Positions 1 through 8,487 of a stretch of 64,000 nt of DNA are shown one piece after another (within the stretch, counting starts at the first letter, position 1; the number at the start of each line of letters is the position of its first letter). Both the position numbers and the translations under genes were made by a program. The stretch comes from Pseudarthrobacter sp. L1SW (GTDB taxonomy: Bacteria > Actinomycetota > Actinomycetes > Actinomycetales > Micrococcaceae): positions 2,232,001 to 2,296,000 of the forward strand of contig NZ_CP078079.1 in NCBI RefSeq assembly GCF_020809045.1, in the 5' to 3' direction. The notes beneath the pieces were generated by a model that saw only the letters and a program-made list of their open reading frames with translations, made no database searches and was not told the DNA's origin.

Positions 1-114
1 TGCTCCTGGGGTCGACGGCGCATGGTGTCCTGACCCAGCCTCCCTGCCCCACCGTCATCACACGGCTGAAGAAGACCCGGCACGAAAAATGACCGGCGGA
101 ACCCTGCCAACGGC
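1..114. other. non-coding left edge
   Basis: No gene or clear promoter is recognised in these bases. None of the stress-island boxes seen elsewhere is recognisable here, so the first ATPase gene may be read from a promoter outside the window. Confidence 0.4.
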
Positions 115-2565
115 GTGATGTATGAAGCCCGGGAAAGCATCGAACACCAACCGTCCTCCAGCGTTCCCGGGGGCCGGCGGCGGCGCGACGGGCTTACCTC
201 GGCTGAGGTCCTGGAGCGAACCAGCGCAGGACGGGGCAACAGTGTCCCGGGGACAACAAGCCGCAGTCTCTGGGAGATCGTCCGCGCGAACGTCCTGACC
301 CTTTTCAACGGCATCGTGGCGGGGTGCTTCATCCTGCTGTTGGTGCTGGACCAGTGGCGGGACGCGCTTTTTGGCTTTTCAGCCCTCGGGAATTCCCTGA
401 TCGGCATCGTGCAGGAATACCGCGCGAAACAATCCCTAGACCGGCTGGCCATTCTCCACGCGGCGGAGAGCAGGGTGGTGCGGGACGGCCGGACGCAGCA
501 GGTCCCCGCGGACGCCCTGGTTCCGGACGACATCGTCCTGCTCAGCGCCGGGGAACAGGTCAGCGCGGACCTCCGCCTCCTGGACGGAGGGTACGTCGAG
601 GCGGATGAGTCCTTCCTGACCGGAGAGTCCGAACCCGTGTCCAAGGCCCCCGGGGCGGTGCTCCTCTCCGGGTCGCTGATCATGGCAGGCAGTGGCCGTG
701 CGGAGGTGGTCCGGGCTGGAGCGGACACGTTCGCCAACAAACTCACGGCTGAGGCCAAACGGTTCTCCCTGGTCACGTCCGAGATCCGCTCGGGCCTGGA
801 CAAGGTCCTCCGTGTTATCACCTGGCTGCTGCTGCCCACCGCGCTACTTGTGGCCAACGCCCAGATCCAGAACGCGGGCGGCTGGGAGGATGCCGTCAGT
901 TCCGGAGGCTGGGTACCCGGCACCCTGGGGCTGGTGGCCAGCATCATTTCCATGATTCCGCTCGGCCTGGTCCTGCTCACCAGCGTCGCCTTCGCCGTCG
1001 GCGGGGTCCGGCTGGCCGGCCACATGGTCCTGGTGCAGGAACTGGCGGCCGTTGAGGTCCTGGCGAGGGTCGACGTCCTGTGCCTGGACAAGACCGGCAC
1101 CCTGTCCTCCGGTTCCATCGCCTTCGAGGCCGTGCACGACGCCGGCACCCCACCAGTCGAGGGGTGGCGGAAGGCGCTGGAGTGGTTCGGTGCGAAGGAG
1201 GAAGCCAGCACCACCGCCAGGTCCATCGGTGAAGCCTTTCCCGCAGCGGACCTCCTGCCTGCGGCCGGCTCCGTTCCGTTCACGTCGGCCCGGAAGTGGA
1301 GCTCCGTGACGTTCCCGCCTGGCTCCGGGGCTGCCGGAACCTGGGTCCTGGGAGCCCCTGATGCCGTCCTCGGGGAATCGCCCTCCCGCGCCGGCGCCCA
1401 CAGGCTCGCCGCAGCGTTGGCCTCCACCGGGCGGCGGACCCTGGCCTTCGCCCACCTGCCGGGCTCCATGCCCGCAATCGGGGAAGACGGCAGGCTGCCC
1501 CCTGGACTGGTGCCGGTGGTGCTGCTGACCTTCCGTGAGGACATCCGGAAGGACGCACACAGGACCCTTGCCTACTTCCGGCAACAGGGGGTCACCCTGA
1601 AGATCATTTCCGGTGACGATCCGCGCACCGTGGCGGTCCTCGCGCGCGAGGTGGGGTTTGGACAGGGCCCGGCCTATGACGCCCGGGAACTGCCCACCGA
1701 CCCCGCCATGCTGGAGGAGACCATGGAGGGCAACCACGTGTTCGGAAGCGTGACTCCCGCCCAGAAGCGCGACATGGTCCAGGCCCTGAAGCGGCGCGGG
1801 CACACGGTGGCAATGACCGGAGACGGCGTCAATGATGTGCTTGCCCTGAAGGACGCGGATCTGGGCATCGCCATGGACACGGCGTCACCGGCAACCAAGG
1901 CCGTGGCGCGGCTTGTCCTCCTGGACGGGCGATTCGACAGATTGCCCGCCGTGGTGGCAGAGGGCCGCCGCGCCATCAGCAACATCGAGCGGGTTTCCAT
2001 GGTGTTCCTCAGCAAGACGGTGTACATAACGCTGATCTCGCTGGCTTTCGCGCTGCTGCTGTTGCCTTTCCCGTTCCTTCCGCGCCAGCTGTCCGTGCTC
2101 GATGGACTGACCATCGGCCTGCCGGCGTTCTTCCTGGCGCTGCAGCCCAGTGCGCAGCGCTACGCACCAGGGTTCCTTAAACGCTCCCTGGCCTTCTCGC
2201 TGCCCGCCGGCCTATGCGCAGCGCTGTGCGTACTGGCGGTCAACGCCTACGCACGGCTGGGCGGCCAATACAGTGCCGGGGCTGCCCAGTCCGCCACCGT
2301 CATCACCCTCGCCCTGATCGCGGCATGGGTCCTGGTCATGGCCTCGCGCCCGCTTAACTGGATCAAAACCCTCATCCTGGCCGGCATGTACGGCGGCCTG
2401 GTCCTGCTGTTCACCGTCCCGCCCGTGAAGGACTTCTTCAGGCTCGACTGGCCTCCCCCGGACCTGTTGGCGGCCTCCGTCATGGCAGCCGCGGCAGGAA
2501 GCCTTGCCATCGAAGGAGCAGGCTACTTCCAGCGGCGAGTGGCCGGCCGGCCAGGGGATGGCTGA
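115..2565 (+). CDS. P-type cation-transporting ATPase, CtpE-like
   Basis: Membrane ATP-driven cation pump of about 816 residues. The TGES actuator motif is at residues 169-172, the phosphorylated Asp of CLDKTGT is D325, and the TGDGVND hinge is at 568-574. Hydrophobic segments lie near 45-75, 225-300 and 650-800. There is no metal-binding domain at the N-terminus. Overall it resembles the actinobacterial CtpE group, in which calcium transport has been reported. In the fourth core membrane helix the usual PEGL ion-site motif reads PLGL (P282, L283), so the normal Glu is absent. The start is GTG 115 or the adjacent ATG 118. An alcohol dehydrogenase and Hsp20 gene follow on the same strand. The ion specificity is not determined. 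Confidence 0.9.
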   Translation: MMYEARESIEHQPSSSVPGGRRRRDGLTSAEVLERTSAGRGNSVPGTTSRSLWEIVRANVLTLFNGIVAGCFILLLVLDQWRDALFGFSALGNSLIGIVQEYRAKQSLDRLAILHAAESRVVRDGRTQQVPADALVPDDIVLLSAGEQVSADLRLLDGGYVEADESFLTGESEPVSKAPGAVLLSGSLIMAGSGRAEVVRAGADTFANKLTAEAKRFSLVTSEIRSGLDKVLRVITWLLLPTALLVANAQIQNAGGWEDAVSSGGWVPGTLGLVASIISMIPLGLVLLTSVAFAVGGVRLAGHMVLVQELAAVEVLARVDVLCLDKTGTLSSGSIAFEAVHDAGTPPVEGWRKALEWFGAKEEASTTARSIGEAFPAADLLPAAGSVPFTSARKWSSVTFPPGSGAAGTWVLGAPDAVLGESPSRAGAHRLAAALASTGRRTLAFAHLPGSMPAIGEDGRLPPGLVPVVLLTFREDIRKDAHRTLAYFRQQGVTLKIISGDDPRTVAVLAREVGFGQGPAYDARELPTDPAMLEETMEGNHVFGSVTPAQKRDMVQALKRRGHTVAMTGDGVNDVLALKDADLGIAMDTASPATKAVARLVLLDGRFDRLPAVVAEGRRAISNIERVSMVFLSKTVYITLISLAFALLLLPFPFLPRQLSVLDGLTIGLPAFFLALQPSAQRYAPGFLKRSLAFSLPAGLCAALCVLAVNAYARLGGQYSAGAAQSATVITLALIAAWVLVMASRPLNWIKTLILAGMYGGLVLLFTVPPVKDFFRLDWPPPDLLAASVMAAAAGSLAIEGAGYFQRRVAGRPGDG

Positions 2566-2571
2566 CGGAAC

Positions 2572-2585
2572 ATGACTTTTGGCTC
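2572..2585 (+). promoter_or_regulatory. DosR-like box ahead of alcohol dehydrogenase
   Basis: ATGAC-TTTT-GGCTC followed by TGT, 58 bp before the GTG start of the dehydrogenase. It is a degenerate member of the repeated GGGAC-N4-GGCCC-TG element found through the stress island. Confidence 0.4.
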
Positions 2586-2643
2586 TGTCCGGGCCCCGCC
2601 GGCCCATGCAACGGTTGTAATCCGACGGCAAGAGGAGGAACAG

Positions 2644-3699
2644 GTGCTCGCTTGGTGGGTGGACCGCCCCGGCCCCGTCTCTACCCGCCCCCTGGGCATG
2701 GGGATCCGCGAAGACCCCAGCCCCGGACCCAACGAACTGCTGGTTGATGTGAGCGTCTGCGGCATCTGCCGCACGGACCTGCACCTCACCGAAGGGGACC
2801 TCCCGCCCCGCCACCCCCGCGTTGTGCCGGGGCACGAGGCAGTGGGCGTGGTGGTCCGGAGCGGGCCGGGCTATTCCCGGTTCACCCCGGGGGACAGGGT
2901 AGGCGTCGCCTGGCTCGGCGGTGTCTGCGGTACCTGTGCCTACTGCCGGCGCGGAGACGAAAACCTGTGCACCGCCCCCGTCTTCACCGGATGGGACAGG
3001 GACGGCGGCTACGCCCAGCAGCTCACGGTCTCCCAGGACTTTGCCTACCCCATTCCGGATGTGTTTACCGATGAACAGGCGGCACCCCTGCTGTGCTCAG
3101 GGATCATCGGTTACCGCGCGCTGAAGCGGGCCCGGGTGCCTGCCGGCGGGCGCCTTGGCATCTACGGGTACGGCAGCTCCGCCCACCTGACCGCGCAGTT
3201 GGCCATGCACCAGGGGGCGTCCGTTTTCGTCATGACCCGCTCGGCGAAGGCCCGTGCCCTTGCCCGCGACCTCGGCGCAGAGTACGTCGGCGGCGCCTAC
3301 GACGATCCGCCGGTGCCCCTTGATTCGGCCATCCTCTTCGCTCCGGTAGGCGACCTCGTGCCTGTGGCGCTCCGGGCCCTCGACCGTGGCGGAACGCTCG
3401 CCATTGCCGGCATCTACCTGAGCGACATACCGGCCCTGAACTACCACGACCACCTGTTCTACGAGCGCCAAGTGTGCAGCGTAACCGCCAATACCCGTGA
3501 GGACGGCCTGGAGTTCCTGTCGCTCGCAGCCGCAATTCCGCTGGAACCGGCCACCACCGTCTATCCCTTTGAGGCCGCAGGAAGCGCGCTGGCGGATCTC
3601 GCTGCGGACAGGATCACCGGTTCCGCCGTTCTCCGGGTCCGCGCTGGGCAGGCAGCACGCCACGGTGGGACCTTGGACTCTGGAACCTTCCCTGCATGA
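2644..3699 (+). CDS. zinc-dependent alcohol dehydrogenase
   Basis: Medium-chain NAD(P)-dependent alcohol dehydrogenase of 351 residues. An N-terminal GroES-like domain carries the catalytic zinc ligands, C39 in CGICRTD and the GHE pair at H64/E65. The four structural-zinc cysteines lie around residues 95-108. A Rossmann domain follows, with GIYGYGSSAHL as the nucleotide loop. The frame is open upstream to ATG 2572, but GTG 2644 has an ideal AGGAGG site at 2633-2638, so I chose GTG. Hsp20 follows about 60 bp later. It probably re-oxidises NADH or detoxifies aldehydes under energy stress, as inferred from its neighbours. A second, distinct zinc dehydrogenase lies at 28527. Confidence 0.9.
   Translation: MLAWWVDRPGPVSTRPLGMGIREDPSPGPNELLVDVSVCGICRTDLHLTEGDLPPRHPRVVPGHEAVGVVVRSGPGYSRFTPGDRVGVAWLGGVCGTCAYCRRGDENLCTAPVFTGWDRDGGYAQQLTVSQDFAYPIPDVFTDEQAAPLLCSGIIGYRALKRARVPAGGRLGIYGYGSSAHLTAQLAMHQGASVFVMTRSAKARALARDLGAEYVGGAYDDPPVPLDSAILFAPVGDLVPVALRALDRGGTLAIAGIYLSDIPALNYHDHLFYERQVCSVTANTREDGLEFLSLAAAIPLEPATTVYPFEAAGSALADLAADRITGSAVLRVRAGQAARHGGTLDSGTFPA
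3667..3680 (+). promoter_or_regulatory. DosR-like box ahead of hsp20
   Basis: GGGAC-CTTG-GACTC followed by TGG, inside the last codons of the dehydrogenase gene and about 80 bp before the hsp20 ATG. The left arm is perfect. The right arm GACTC recurs in the ppsA box. Confidence 0.5.
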
Positions 3700-3760
3700 A
3701 GCGGATGGTGGTAGTGCCGGGTAACCAGCTGACCCGGACCAACCTGAGCAGGAGGCAAGA

Positions 3761-4183
3761 ATGACCGAGCTGATGAAGTGGTTTGAATCCCGCCGCTCCC
3801 CCATGGACGTGATCGAAAGACTGTTCGAGGGCGAGGCGGGCACTTCCGCAATCCGGGTGGAGGAGATGGTGGACGGCAACACCCTGGTGGTGCGGGCGGA
3901 GCTGCCCGGCATCGACCCGGAAAAGGACGTGGACGTGACAGTGACCGACGGCGTGCTGTCCATCAGGGCAGAGCGGCAGGAAAAGAAGGAGCACAAGGAC
4001 AAGGACAGCTACCGGTCCGAATTCCGCTACGGTTCCTTTGTCCGGCGGCTCCCGCTGCCCCGCGGCGTCCAGCAGGGCGACGTCACAGCTTCCTACAAGG
4101 ACGGCGTCCTGGAAGTCCGTGCTCCCCTTCCGGACCAGGGCCAGGGACCCGCGGCGTCGAAAATCCCGATCAGCAGGGGTTAA
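3761..4183 (+). CDS. Hsp20/alpha-crystallin small heat-shock protein
   Basis: ATP-independent holdase chaperone of 140 residues. The alpha-crystallin domain spans about residues 25-130. It includes RAELPGIDPEKDVDVTVTDG, the charged loop RQEKKEHKDKD, a GSFVRRLPLP strand and the family-typical YKDGVLEV near the C-terminus. AGGAGG at 3750-3755 fixes the ATG start. Hsp20 (HspX/Acr) is a hallmark of the mycobacterial DosR regulon, and here it sits behind a DosR-like box and beside an alcohol dehydrogenase and ATPases. It converges on the phosphofructokinase gene. Confidence 0.93.
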   Translation: MTELMKWFESRRSPMDVIERLFEGEAGTSAIRVEEMVDGNTLVVRAELPGIDPEKDVDVTVTDGVLSIRAERQEKKEHKDKDSYRSEFRYGSFVRRLPLPRGVQQGDVTASYKDGVLEVRAPLPDQGQGPAASKIPISRG

Positions 4184-4191
4184 TGGTTGGC

Positions 4192-4215
4192 GCCTGGCCC
4201 TGCTGCGGGCCAGGC
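4192..4215. terminator. hairpin between convergent genes
   Basis: A 9-bp perfect stem, GCCTGGCCC/GGGCCAGGC, with the 6-nt loop TGCTGC, in the short gap between hsp20 and pfkA. There is no T-tract on either side. It probably serves both strands. Confidence 0.55.
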
Positions 4216-4229
4216 TCCCCACCCGGCGG

Positions 4230-5258
4230 TCAGCCGAACAGGATAGCCGCCTCCCTGTACCGTTCCTCGGGGACCACCTTCAGGCTTCCAAGTGCGAGCT
4301 CCAGGCCCACGGTGACAATATCGGTGCCCCGCAGGGACACCATGGTGCCCCACTTCCCGTTGGCGGCCGCTTCGACGGCGGCCATCCCCAGCCTCGTTGC
4401 AAGCACCCGGTCATAGGCCGTCGGTTCCCCGCCCCGCTGGATGTGGCCCAAAACGGTGGCCCGCGTTTCAATGCCCGTCACTTCCTCCAACCGCTTTTCC
4501 AGCAGGCGGCCGACGCCGCCAAGCCGCGGGCGCCCGAAGGTATCGAGGCCCCGGGGAGCGTAGGGTGCCTCCTGTCCTTCCAGCGCGAATGCCTCTGCCA
4601 CCACCACCAGTGGCGCCCTCCCGCGCTCCCGCGCGGACAGGACCCAGGCGGAGATCTGGTCCAGGGAGACTGGATGCTCGGGAACCAGGATGGCATGGGC
4701 GCCGGTGGCCATGCCCGCGTGGAGCGCAATCCAGCCTGCATTGCGCCCCATGACCTCCGCAATCATGCACCGGTGGTGGGACTCCCCGGTGGTCCGCAAC
4801 CTGTCGATTGCGTCCGTTGCCGTTTGGACTGCCGAATCAAAACCAAAGGTGTAGTCCGTTGCCCCGAGGTCGTTGTCAATCGTTTTGGGCACGCCCACCA
4901 CGTTGATGCCCTGGTCCGACAGTGCTTTCGCCGCCGCCAGGGTTCCTTCACCGCCAATGGCAATAAGGCCCTCCAGGCCGTTGCGCCGGAGGCTGTCCCT
5001 TACCGCGTCAACGCCGCCGTCCTTGAGCGGATTGGTGCGGGAGGTTCCCAGGACGGTTCCGCCAAGCCGGGACAGTCCCCGGACGCTGGGGCGGGGCAAG
5101 GGAACAACATCCTGTTCCAGGACTCCCCGCCAGCCGTCGCGGAAACCCAGGAACCCGTAACCGTGGGCAACGTCGCCGCCCAGGACGGCTCCCCGGATCA
5201 CGGCGTTCACCCCTGGGCAATCGCCGCCGCTGGTCAGGATGCCGAGTTGCTTCATCAT
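4230..5258 (-). CDS. pfkA: 6-phosphofructokinase, ATP-type
   Basis: Converts fructose 6-phosphate to fructose 1,6-bisphosphate in glycolysis. The protein has 342 residues. GGDCPGVN at 11-18 binds nucleotide, the catalytic TIDND is at 126-130, and MGRNAGW follows. The two specificity positions read Gly in GGEGT (G105, equivalent to E. coli 104) and Lys in PKTIDND (K125). By known family rules the Gly marks ATP rather than pyrophosphate use, as in the Streptomyces G/K-type enzymes. The ATG overlaps the stop of the upstream phosphorylase gene as ATGA, so translation is probably coupled. With that fusion it would feed disaccharide phosphorolysis straight into glycolysis. Confidence 0.92.
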   Translation of the reverse strand: MMKQLGILTSGGDCPGVNAVIRGAVLGGDVAHGYGFLGFRDGWRGVLEQDVVPLPRPSVRGLSRLGGTVLGTSRTNPLKDGGVDAVRDSLRRNGLEGLIAIGGEGTLAAAKALSDQGINVVGVPKTIDNDLGATDYTFGFDSAVQTATDAIDRLRTTGESHHRCMIAEVMGRNAGWIALHAGMATGAHAILVPEHPVSLDQISAWVLSARERGRAPLVVVAEAFALEGQEAPYAPRGLDTFGRPRLGGVGRLLEKRLEEVTGIETRATVLGHIQRGGEPTAYDRVLATRLGMAAVEAAANGKWGTMVSLRGTDIVTVGLELALGSLKVVPEERYREAAILFG

Positions 5259-8200
5259 GCCGCCGATCCCTGTGCCTGCGCCGGCAGCCGGAAACTCCGG
5301 GCCTGCCCGGCCGGGAGGGCCGTGTCCCTGCCGTTCACGCGTACCCTGATAGGGTCCGCGTCCCCTGGGGCGGAGGCCAGGTGCATGCGTCCGTCCCTGA
5401 GTTCAACCTTGAGGTGGTGTCCCCGGTAGCGCACTTCAAAGGCGACAGCCCGGAGCCCCCTGGGCAGGTTGGGTGCGAACACAATGGTGTCGCCGCTGAG
5501 CCGCAGTCCCGCGAAGCTGCGCTGGATAACGTCGATGGATCCAGCCATCGCGCCCAAATGGATTCCTGCCCGTGTTGTGCCGTGCTGCGTATCGTCGAGG
5601 TCGGCGTCGAGAGCCTCCCGGAAACTGTCCCATGCACGGTCCGCATCCACCGCCGCCAGGACGGAGGCGTGCGCCACGCGGCTGAGCGTGGATCCATGGG
5701 CGGTCCGGGCAAGGTAGTACTCGATGGTCCGGTTCAGCTGGTCCGGGGTGAAGGCGTAGCCGAGTTCGGACAGGAGGCTGATGAGTCCCTCCTGGCCCAG
5801 CAGGTAGGGCAGCATCAGGACATCTGCCTGCTTGGCGAGCTTGTAGCGGTTGGTTTCGTCCCCCTCAGCCTCCAGGATCAGGTCCAGCCGCTCGATGCTG
5901 TCATAGGCCTCGCGGTAGCGGTCCCAGTCGAGTTCCTCCAGTTGTTCGTAACCGGCGAACTGGCTGATGACGCCGTCGGCGTGGAACGGCACAAAGAGTG
6001 CCCTGCCCACCAGCTCCCAGCCGGCAACTTCCTCGCTGGTGATGCCGAGGCGGTCCATCAGCCCGCCCAGTTCGTTGCCCTGGACAATTGAGACAATCTC
6101 AGCGGCCCGGAGGCACGCCCAGGCAGCCATGACGTTGGTGTAGGCGTTGTCATCGAGTCCCGGAGCAGCGCTGCCCGGATAACCCGTGTGGTACTCATCG
6201 GGCCCCACGACGCCGCGGAGGTGGTAACGGCCGGTGTCCTGGCTGTGCTCCGCCCGGGACGAGAAAAAACGGGCAACGTCGATGACCAGTTCGGCGCCCC
6301 TCCGGAGGAGCCAGGCTTTGTCACTTGTGGCCTGGTAGTACTGCCAGGCGTTGAACGCCACTGCCAGGCCGGCGTGCAGCTGCATGTGCGAATGGTCCTT
6401 GACCCACCGCCCGGACCTGTCGTTGTAGAGCCATTTCGGAGTCTCCTCCGTCCCGTCGCTGCCGCTCTGCCAGGGAAACTTCGCACCCGCGAGCCCCTGG
6501 ATGGAGGCGGCGTGACGGGCCGCGGGAAGCCTGCGCCAGCGGTAGTCGATGAGGGACCGGGCAACATCGGGCGTCCTGGACGTCAGGAGGGGCAGCACAA
6601 ACAGCTCATCCCAGAAGACGTGGCCCCGGTAGCCCTCGCCGTGGAGCCCGCGGGCGGTAACTCCCGCATCAAGCTCGGCCGTGTGGCGGGTCAAAGTCTG
6701 CAGCACATGGAAAATGTGCAGGTTGAGGACCAGGCGCACCTGGACCGGTGCGTCGATGTCCACCAGGAACGGACGCAGTTCACGCCGCCAGGCCTCCTGG
6801 TGGGCAGCCAGAAGGGCTTCGAAGTCATCATCGGACCGCTCCAGGACTGCGCGTGCAGCCGACGCCGGGGAGGAAATCGCACGGTCACGCGAGGTCACAA
6901 CGGCCACGGCCTTGCTGATCCTCGACGGCGCCCCGTCGACGAGCGGAACCTGGAACGTCCGGAAGTGGAAGGCACCCTTCCTGCCGGGGTGTCCCGCGCC
7001 CTGCGCCCCGGCGGCCCCGGTGCGGAATGCGGCAGCTATCCGGACCAGGCTTTGCGTCGTTTCAGCCTCAACGACGGAAATGTTGTCCGGAGGGGACTGC
7101 AGGGCGCCGCTTCCAGGCCCGGTCCGGTCCACCAGGTGGGTCCCGGGGCCGGCCCCCTGGCCGGGAGTGTTCGCGTTCCTGACGCCGGCATTGATCCCGC
7201 TGCGGACGTCCACTGAACCGCTCCAGCCCAGCGGGGTGACCTTCATTTCCAGGGCCAGCAGGTGTGGTTCGGCCATGGACACGAACCGGGTCTGGACCAC
7301 TTCCAGCCGCCGCTTGTCGGCAGCTTCCAGCAGCAGCCGCCGTTCCAGGACGGCCCGCTGGAGGTCCAGGGTGCGGCGCTCGCGGAGGACAGTCATTCCT
7401 CCCGCCGACCACCACTGTCCCGACCCCAGCCGAAGGTCGACGGGAAGGCAGTCAGGAGCATTGACCATGTGTTCTTCCACGAGCACTTCACCGGCCACTT
7501 CAGCGGTTACACGGTTGTACACCCCCGCCAGATACATGCCCGGGTACCGGAAGCTTCCACCTTCCGGCGCCGCGCCCCGCACGCCTAAGTAGCCGTTGCC
7601 AAGGGTGGTCAGCGCTTCGCGGTGCCCCTCGTGGCCGGCGTCAAAACCCTCGTAGACCAGCTGCCAGGGATCACCCACCACGAGGCCAAGGTCCAGTTCA
7701 CCCACGTCATTGAGGACTGAACGGGCTCCGGCGGCCTCAAGCTCCCGCCGGGTACCGTTCCGGTCGATTCCCACCACCAGCCCGAATCCGCCCCGGTGCG
7801 CCGCGAGTACCCCCGCCACCGAGTCCTCGATAACCACTGCGTGGGACGGCGATACCCCCAGGCGGAATGCGGCGGCCAGGAAGACGTCAGGGGCCGGCTT
7901 CCCGCGGAGGCCCAGGTTGGCCGCAGCGGTCCCGTCCAGGATGACGTTGAATTTGCCCGGAATACCGGCCGCGTCCAGGACGGAGGAGGCGTTGCGGCTG
8001 GACGTGACCACACCGGTGGGAACACCGGCGTCGGACAGCCTTTGCAGCAATTGCATTGTCCCCGGGTAGCTTTGCACCCCTTCCCGCCTCAGGTGCTCGA
8101 GGAAAAGGCGGTTCTTCAGGGCACCCAGCCCAAAAGCCGTCCAGGTGCCCGGCTCGTCCCGGTCAGATCCCCGGTCAACCCTCACGCCCCTGGAGGCAAG

Positions 8201-8437
8201 GAACTTCAGTACGCCTTCCTCCCGGGGAAGGCCGTCAATGTACGTGCGGTAGTCGGCTTTGGTGAGGGGGGAACGGTCCGCGGCTGCGGGTATCCGCGGA
8301 TCCTGCAGGATCTGTTCGAAGGCCTCTTTCCAGGCGGCCTGATGGACCAGTGCCGTGTTGGTGACCACCCCGTCCAGGTCGAAGATGACGGCGTCAAAGG
8401 GCGGCTTGGCGGCAGCTGCGGTGGGCGACGCGGTCAT
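5255..8437 (-). CDS. HAD beta-phosphoglucomutase / GH65 phosphorylase fusion
   Basis: Two enzymes in 1,060 residues. Residues about 14-245 form a HAD-family beta-phosphoglucomutase with the nucleophile/acid pair D20 and D22 in FDLDGVV. From about 255 to the end is a glycoside hydrolase family 65 phosphorylase, with GDPWQLVYEGFD, FPWQSGSDG and GPDEYHTG, whose Glu (E748) matches the general acid of the family. GH65 enzymes split maltose, trehalose, kojibiose or related disaccharides with phosphate to beta-glucose 1-phosphate. The mutase half would then make glucose 6-phosphate. The exact disaccharide cannot be read from the sequence. It is translationally coupled to pfkA downstream. No strong ribosome site precedes ATG 8437. 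Confidence 0.9.
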   Translation of the reverse strand: MTASPTAAAAKPPFDAVIFDLDGVVTNTALVHQAAWKEAFEQILQDPRIPAAADRSPLTKADYRTYIDGLPREEGVLKFLASRGVRVDRGSDRDEPGTWTAFGLGALKNRLFLEHLRREGVQSYPGTMQLLQRLSDAGVPTGVVTSSRNASSVLDAAGIPGKFNVILDGTAAANLGLRGKPAPDVFLAAAFRLGVSPSHAVVIEDSVAGVLAAHRGGFGLVVGIDRNGTRRELEAAGARSVLNDVGELDLGLVVGDPWQLVYEGFDAGHEGHREALTTLGNGYLGVRGAAPEGGSFRYPGMYLAGVYNRVTAEVAGEVLVEEHMVNAPDCLPVDLRLGSGQWWSAGGMTVLRERRTLDLQRAVLERRLLLEAADKRRLEVVQTRFVSMAEPHLLALEMKVTPLGWSGSVDVRSGINAGVRNANTPGQGAGPGTHLVDRTGPGSGALQSPPDNISVVEAETTQSLVRIAAAFRTGAAGAQGAGHPGRKGAFHFRTFQVPLVDGAPSRISKAVAVVTSRDRAISSPASAARAVLERSDDDFEALLAAHQEAWRRELRPFLVDIDAPVQVRLVLNLHIFHVLQTLTRHTAELDAGVTARGLHGEGYRGHVFWDELFVLPLLTSRTPDVARSLIDYRWRRLPAARHAASIQGLAGAKFPWQSGSDGTEETPKWLYNDRSGRWVKDHSHMQLHAGLAVAFNAWQYYQATSDKAWLLRRGAELVIDVARFFSSRAEHSQDTGRYHLRGVVGPDEYHTGYPGSAAPGLDDNAYTNVMAAWACLRAAEIVSIVQGNELGGLMDRLGITSEEVAGWELVGRALFVPFHADGVISQFAGYEQLEELDWDRYREAYDSIERLDLILEAEGDETNRYKLAKQADVLMLPYLLGQEGLISLLSELGYAFTPDQLNRTIEYYLARTAHGSTLSRVAHASVLAAVDADRAWDSFREALDADLDDTQHGTTRAGIHLGAMAGSIDVIQRSFAGLRLSGDTIVFAPNLPRGLRAVAFEVRYRGHHLKVELRDGRMHLASAPGDADPIRVRVNGRDTALPAGQARSFRLPAQAQGSAA

Positions 8438-8473
8438 ATGACAGTGCTATCAGCCGGCCACCCGCCCGTGACA

Positions 8474-8487
8474 GTGCCGTTAGGCCT
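8474..8487 (-). promoter_or_regulatory. weak DosR-like box ahead of GH65 fusion
   Basis: On the minus strand it reads AGGCC-TAAC-GGCAC followed by TGT, 36 bp before the GH65-fusion ATG and overlapping the ppsA stop codon. It matches the recurring element only partly. Confidence 0.25.

Noticed and set aside
4038..5429. 463-codon plus-strand frame
   Set aside because: It overlaps hsp20 out of frame and is antisense to pfkA. No domain is visible.
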